From Lysobacter sp. (GTDB lineage Bacteria > Pseudomonadota > Gammaproteobacteria > Xanthomonadales > Xanthomonadaceae): a stretch of 33,453 bases of DNA. Shown in pieces: positions 29,845 through 33,453 of the stretch; the first letter of the stretch is position 1, and the number at the start of each line of letters is the position of its first letter. A program made the position numbers and the translations under genes. The stretch lies in assembly GCA_020852215.1 (NCBI GenBank), contig JADZBF010000382.1, forward strand, positions 1-33,453. The letters run 5' to 3'. The notes under the pieces are model-generated. The model was given only the letters and a program-made list of their open reading frames with translations. It did not search any database and had not been told where the DNA came from.

Positions 29845-29959
29845 GACGGCGCGGCTCGCGTCGTTGGCGCGCGAACCCGCGCGCACGCTATGATAGGGCG
29901 GGGGATCCTGCTGCCCATGCGCATTTCGACGACCGCGCGACCGGGAAGAGGACCGACAG

Positions 29960-32014
29960 ATGACGACTCAAGACGAAACCCGCAGCGTACCGCCGGACGA
30001 GCTGGTGCACGGTCACGAATACGTGATCGATCCCGAAACGGGAAGAAAGGCGACTTTGGACGGCACCCCTTATGCGGCGGCCGATGCCAGCGACCTCGCG
30101 CATATCGAAACGAAAAAACAACAGCAAGCCGAAATGCAAATCCCGCTTCTGGCCGGGAAGGACAATCCGAACGCATTCGTGTTCTTCGCCATGCTCGACG
30201 GTACGGGTAACGACCGGCACGACAAAGACTACGCGCCCACCGGCATCGGGCAGATCTACGAGCAACTCAAGACACAGGTCAATGCGGGTTACGGAGATGG
30301 ACATGTCGCCGCGGCGTATGTCACCGGTGCCGGGACAAGATCGTTTGGCGAAGATTTAGGCCTTGATCTGGCCGCCGGCTATTCCTCCAACGACCGCGTT
30401 GAGACAATGTACGTGGAGTTCTGCAAACAAGCGCAGGCTTGGTTGAAAGAGAACCCGGACGCCGAAATCAGTATCGCCTCCATGGGTTTCAGTCGTGGTG
30501 CGGAAGAGGCTGTACTTTTAAGCCAGCTCGTGGAAAAACGAGGCATTCTGAATCCTGCCTCGATCGAGTACGACAGGCGCGCCGATGGTTTGGTCGACGC
30601 CGGAACCATCACGTTCAACGACAGCATAGAACCTTTGGCCGAACCCGCGGACGTCACTCAAGTCGTCATCCCGATAGACCCTGTCGCGGAAGGACAACTC
30701 GAAGACCCGACGCTTTATGGCATGCCGCCACCTTATCTGTTGGGCGGGCCCGGCTTGACGTCGCCGGCAGACATGTCGTCGGCAATGGAACGCTACTCGC
30801 AAGAACAACGTGACTATGGCACTTATGGCATCCCGCCCTCCGTCGCAGGCGTGTTCATGCTTCAGGCGCGGGACGAGACCCGAACGGCATTCATCGGCAC
30901 CGATCACGCCCCGGATGGGTTGACCGATGGCAAGACACGAGCGAGTTTCGAAATGCCGGGCGCGCACTCCGACCTCGGCGATGGCTATTACGCGAACGGC
31001 CTGGGTGTTCGCTATACCAACATGGTCAAGAACTACGCCAACAATCTGGTGGATTTCGAAACCCCATTGTTGACGCTCAACCCGGAAGACACGAATTTAG
31101 GATTGGGAAGCACCAACGTCATCCACGATTCGGAAAAACATCCGGCCGGCCCGCTGCCCGGAGAAATGGTCTATGACGAGGACGCGTTTCGAGACGACGG
31201 CAAGCGCGATAACGTCGCTCCGAGCAGGCCCTATGAGCCGATGGACCCGGCACTGACGAGCGATGTGGAATACCGCAAAGCGACGATCGCCGCAGCCCCC
31301 GTCGCTTCGTCGGACACGGACATCGGCATCTTTTACGACGCGAAGGAAGAACAGGAAAAAGGCTGCGCCCTGGTCCCGCCGGCGATCGAAGTCGCATCGC
31401 CCTCGAACTATCCCTCTTCAAGCGTCTATAACTTGACCTCAATGGTCGACGATATGCTGTGCGAAACAGGGCGCTATCCTGTGGAGAAGACTGCGCCCGC
31501 GCCACCGCTCGAAACAGAAAAAGTGATGGCGACGGACGCCTATGGCACGCCGATCGGCATGTACCCGATCGAAATGGTGCCGAGCGACCGTGTGGCCGAC
31601 ACCTTGCCGATGTCCGCGCCTACGCACTCCGCTTTCCCGATGTACAGCGAAGCGTGGAACGCGATGGCGGACACGGCGAAAACGAACATCCCATGGGGCG
31701 CCATGAGCGAGAACGACCGCAGTCGCGCCGCCGCCGCCGTCACCGCCGCCGCCATGACGGGGCCGCCCCCGCTCGACCGCATCGATTCTGTGTTCTTGAA
31801 CAAATCCGGCGACAAGCTGATCGCGATCGAAGGTGAACCGTCGGACCCGGCGAGCAAGCGCGTGATGGTGCCGCTGGAAACGGCGGTGAAAACGCCGGTC
31901 GAGGAATCCACAAAGAAAGCGGACGCGGCGATGGAAGACCAGCAGCAGAAAGCGCTGGCGACGCCCAACAACCACCTCCAGCCGTCGGTCGCGTCGACCG
32001 CGCGTGCGCAATGA
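29960..32014 (+). CDS. Putative antibacterial X-T4SS effector B: DUF2235/Tle1-like alpha/beta-hydrolase with C-terminal XVIPCD-like domain, paralog of effector A
   Basis: MLDGTGNDRHD, MGFSRGAEEAV, PGAHSDLGDGYYANGLG, NVIHDSEKH; C-terminus LDRIDSVFLNKSGDKLIAIEGEPSDPASKRVMVPLETAVKTPVEEST plus Gln-containing tail (~31703-32011). Confidence 0.78.
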   Translation: MTTQDETRSVPPDELVHGHEYVIDPETGRKATLDGTPYAAADASDLAHIETKKQQQAEMQIPLLAGKDNPNAFVFFAMLDGTGNDRHDKDYAPTGIGQIYEQLKTQVNAGYGDGHVAAAYVTGAGTRSFGEDLGLDLAAGYSSNDRVETMYVEFCKQAQAWLKENPDAEISIASMGFSRGAEEAVLLSQLVEKRGILNPASIEYDRRADGLVDAGTITFNDSIEPLAEPADVTQVVIPIDPVAEGQLEDPTLYGMPPPYLLGGPGLTSPADMSSAMERYSQEQRDYGTYGIPPSVAGVFMLQARDETRTAFIGTDHAPDGLTDGKTRASFEMPGAHSDLGDGYYANGLGVRYTNMVKNYANNLVDFETPLLTLNPEDTNLGLGSTNVIHDSEKHPAGPLPGEMVYDEDAFRDDGKRDNVAPSRPYEPMDPALTSDVEYRKATIAAAPVASSDTDIGIFYDAKEEQEKGCALVPPAIEVASPSNYPSSSVYNLTSMVDDMLCETGRYPVEKTAPAPPLETEKVMATDAYGTPIGMYPIEMVPSDRVADTLPMSAPTHSAFPMYSEAWNAMADTAKTNIPWGAMSENDRSRAAAAVTAAAMTGPPPLDRIDSVFLNKSGDKLIAIEGEPSDPASKRVMVPLETAVKTPVEESTKKADAAMEDQQQKALATPNNHLQPSVASTARAQ

Positions 32015-32153
32015 CGCGCATATCGGCGCCGTGCGCGGCCGGCCAGCCGTAGTCGCAGGAACGGGCAGACAACGCGCGGAAACCGCGCCTCGAGCGGTCG
32101 GGGCGCGCGAGCCCATCCGGACTCGCAAACGGCCGGAGAGGCGCCCGAAGCGC

Positions 32154-32159
32154 TATAAT
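32154..32159 (+). promoter_or_regulatory. Candidate -10 element TATAAT upstream of gyrB
   Basis: Exact TATAAT 83 bp before the gyrB ATG in a GC-rich context; no clear -35. Confidence 0.5.
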
Positions 32160-32242
32160 CGCGCACCGAACCCAATAGCTAATGTGTCGCGGAACATCGC
32201 CGCGCGCAGCGGCCGTTCCGCACGCACAGCCGAACAATACGA

Positions 32243-33453
32243 ATGACCGACGAAACTCAGCAAACGCCTGGCCCCAACAACACCTACGACTCCAGCAAGA
32301 TCACCGTTCTGCGCGGCCTGGAAGCGGTCCGCAAACGTCCCGGCATGTACATCGGCGACGTTCACGACGGCACCGGTTTGCACCACATGGTGTTCGAAGT
32401 GGTGGACAACTCGGTGGACGAGGCCCTCGCCGGCCACGCCGACGACATCGTCGTCACGCTGCACCAGGACGGCTCCTGTTCGGTGTCCGATAACGGTCGC
32501 GGCATCCCGGTCGATATCCACAAGGAAGAAGGCGTTTCCGCGGCGGAAGTCATCCTCACCGTGCTGCACGCCGGCGGCAAGTTCGACGACAACAGCTACA
32601 AGGTTTCCGGCGGTCTGCACGGCGTCGGCGTGTCGGTGGTGAACGCGCTCTCCGAACATCTGTGGCTGGAGATCTGGCGCGACGGCCATCACTACGAACA
32701 GGAATACGCGCTCGGCGAGCCGCAGTATCCGCTCAAGCAATTGGAACCTTCCGACAAGCGCGGCACGCGCCTGCGCTTCAAGCCGTCGGTCGAGATTTTC
32801 ACCGACGTCGAATTCCATTACGACATCCTCGCCAAGCGTCTGCGCGAATTGTCGTTCCTCAATTCCGGCGTGAAGATCACCTTGATCGACGAGCGCCCGG
32901 ACGAACGCGGCGAGACGCGCCGCGATGTGTTCCAGTACGAAGGCGGTATCCGCTCGTTCGTCGAACATCTGGCGCAACTGAAAACGCCGCTGCACCCGAA
33001 CGTCATTTCCGTCAGCGGCGAAATGAACGGCATCGTGGTCGATGTCGCTCTGCAATGGACCGACGCCTACCAGGAAACGATGTTCTGCTTCACCAACAAC
33101 ATCCCGCAGAAGGACGGCGGCACGCATCTCATCGGTTTCCGCGCCGCGCTCACGCGCACGCTGACCCATTACATCGAAAACAACGGCATCGCCAAGCAGG
33201 CCAAGGTCACGCTGACCGGCGACGACATGCGCGAAGGCTTGATCGCGGTGCTGTCGGTGAAGGTGCCCGACCCGAGCTTCTCGTCGCAGACCAAGGAAAA
33301 ACTGGTCAGCTCCGAAGTGCGTCCGGTGGTGGAAAGCACCTTCGGCGCGCGCTTGGAAGAATTCCTGCAGGAACACCCGAACGAAGCCCGCGCGATCACC
33401 GGCAAGATCGTCGACGCCGCGCGCGCGCGCGAAGCGGCCCGCAAAGCGCGCGA
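32243..33453 (+). CDS. gyrB: DNA gyrase subunit B, 5' part (runs off the window)
   Basis: [40 protein letters not shown]... [44 protein letters not shown]; absent from the ORF track because it has no stop in the window. Confidence 0.98.
   Translation, partial: MTDETQQTPGPNNTYDSSKITVLRGLEAVRKRPGMYIGDVHDGTGLHHMVFEVVDNSVDEALAGHADDIVVTLHQDGSCSVSDNGRGIPVDIHKEEGVSAAEVILTVLHAGGKFDDNSYKVSGGLHGVGVSVVNALSEHLWLEIWRDGHHYEQEYALGEPQYPLKQLEPSDKRGTRLRFKPSVEIFTDVEFHYDILAKRLRELSFLNSGVKITLIDERPDERGETRRDVFQYEGGIRSFVEHLAQLKTPLHPNVISVSGEMNGIVVDVALQWTDAYQETMFCFTNNIPQKDGGTHLIGFRAALTRTLTHYIENNGIAKQAKVTLTGDDMREGLIAVLSVKVPDPSFSSQTKEKLVSSEVRPVVESTFGARLEEFLQEHPNEARAITGKIVDAARAREAARKAR

Noticed and set aside
32153-33376. 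407 aa minus-strand ORF
   Set aside because: Antisense to gyrB, whose plus-strand translation is unmistakable but missing from the track because it runs off the window; high-GC shadow ORF

Overview
High-GC gammaproteobacterial chromosome segment, Xanthomonadaceae/Lysobacter-like from gene content and protein sequence (inference). It covers the origin-proximal region: mnmE-yidC-rnpA-rpmH on the minus strand, then dnaA, a candidate oriC, dnaN, recF and (partial) gyrB on the plus strand. The left third holds ordinary genes: two ABC-2 exporters, an FAD/NAD(P)H reductase, an M50 protease, an S33-type hydrolase and a TonB-domain lipoprotein. The notable part is an ~11.9 kb accessory block between recF (ends 20309) and gyrB (starts 32243). 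Two paralogous effector-like proteins flank this block in the same orientation. Each combines a DUF2235/Tle1-like lipase domain (LDGTGN, GFSRG, PGAHSD(I/L)GDGY, NVIHDSE(R/K)H) with a C-terminal tail that reads as a XVIPCD, the Xanthomonas-type T4SS secretion signal. The first effector is preceded by a lipoprotein that looks like its immunity protein; the second has no such partner. Between them lies a tightly coupled operon: a thermostable-hemolysin/GNAT-like protein, an acyl-activating enzyme, a heme-oxygenase-like di-metal oxidase (ExxH...E...HxxxDxxH), an SDR and a secreted TPR protein, followed by an OmpR-type response regulator and histidine kinase. This resembles an uncharacterised acyl-derived metabolite or signal pathway with its own two-component system. 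Three parS-like 16-mers lie in the dnaN-recF gap and inside recF. No tRNA, rRNA, CRISPR array or transposase was seen. All calls were made by reading sequence; no database search was run.
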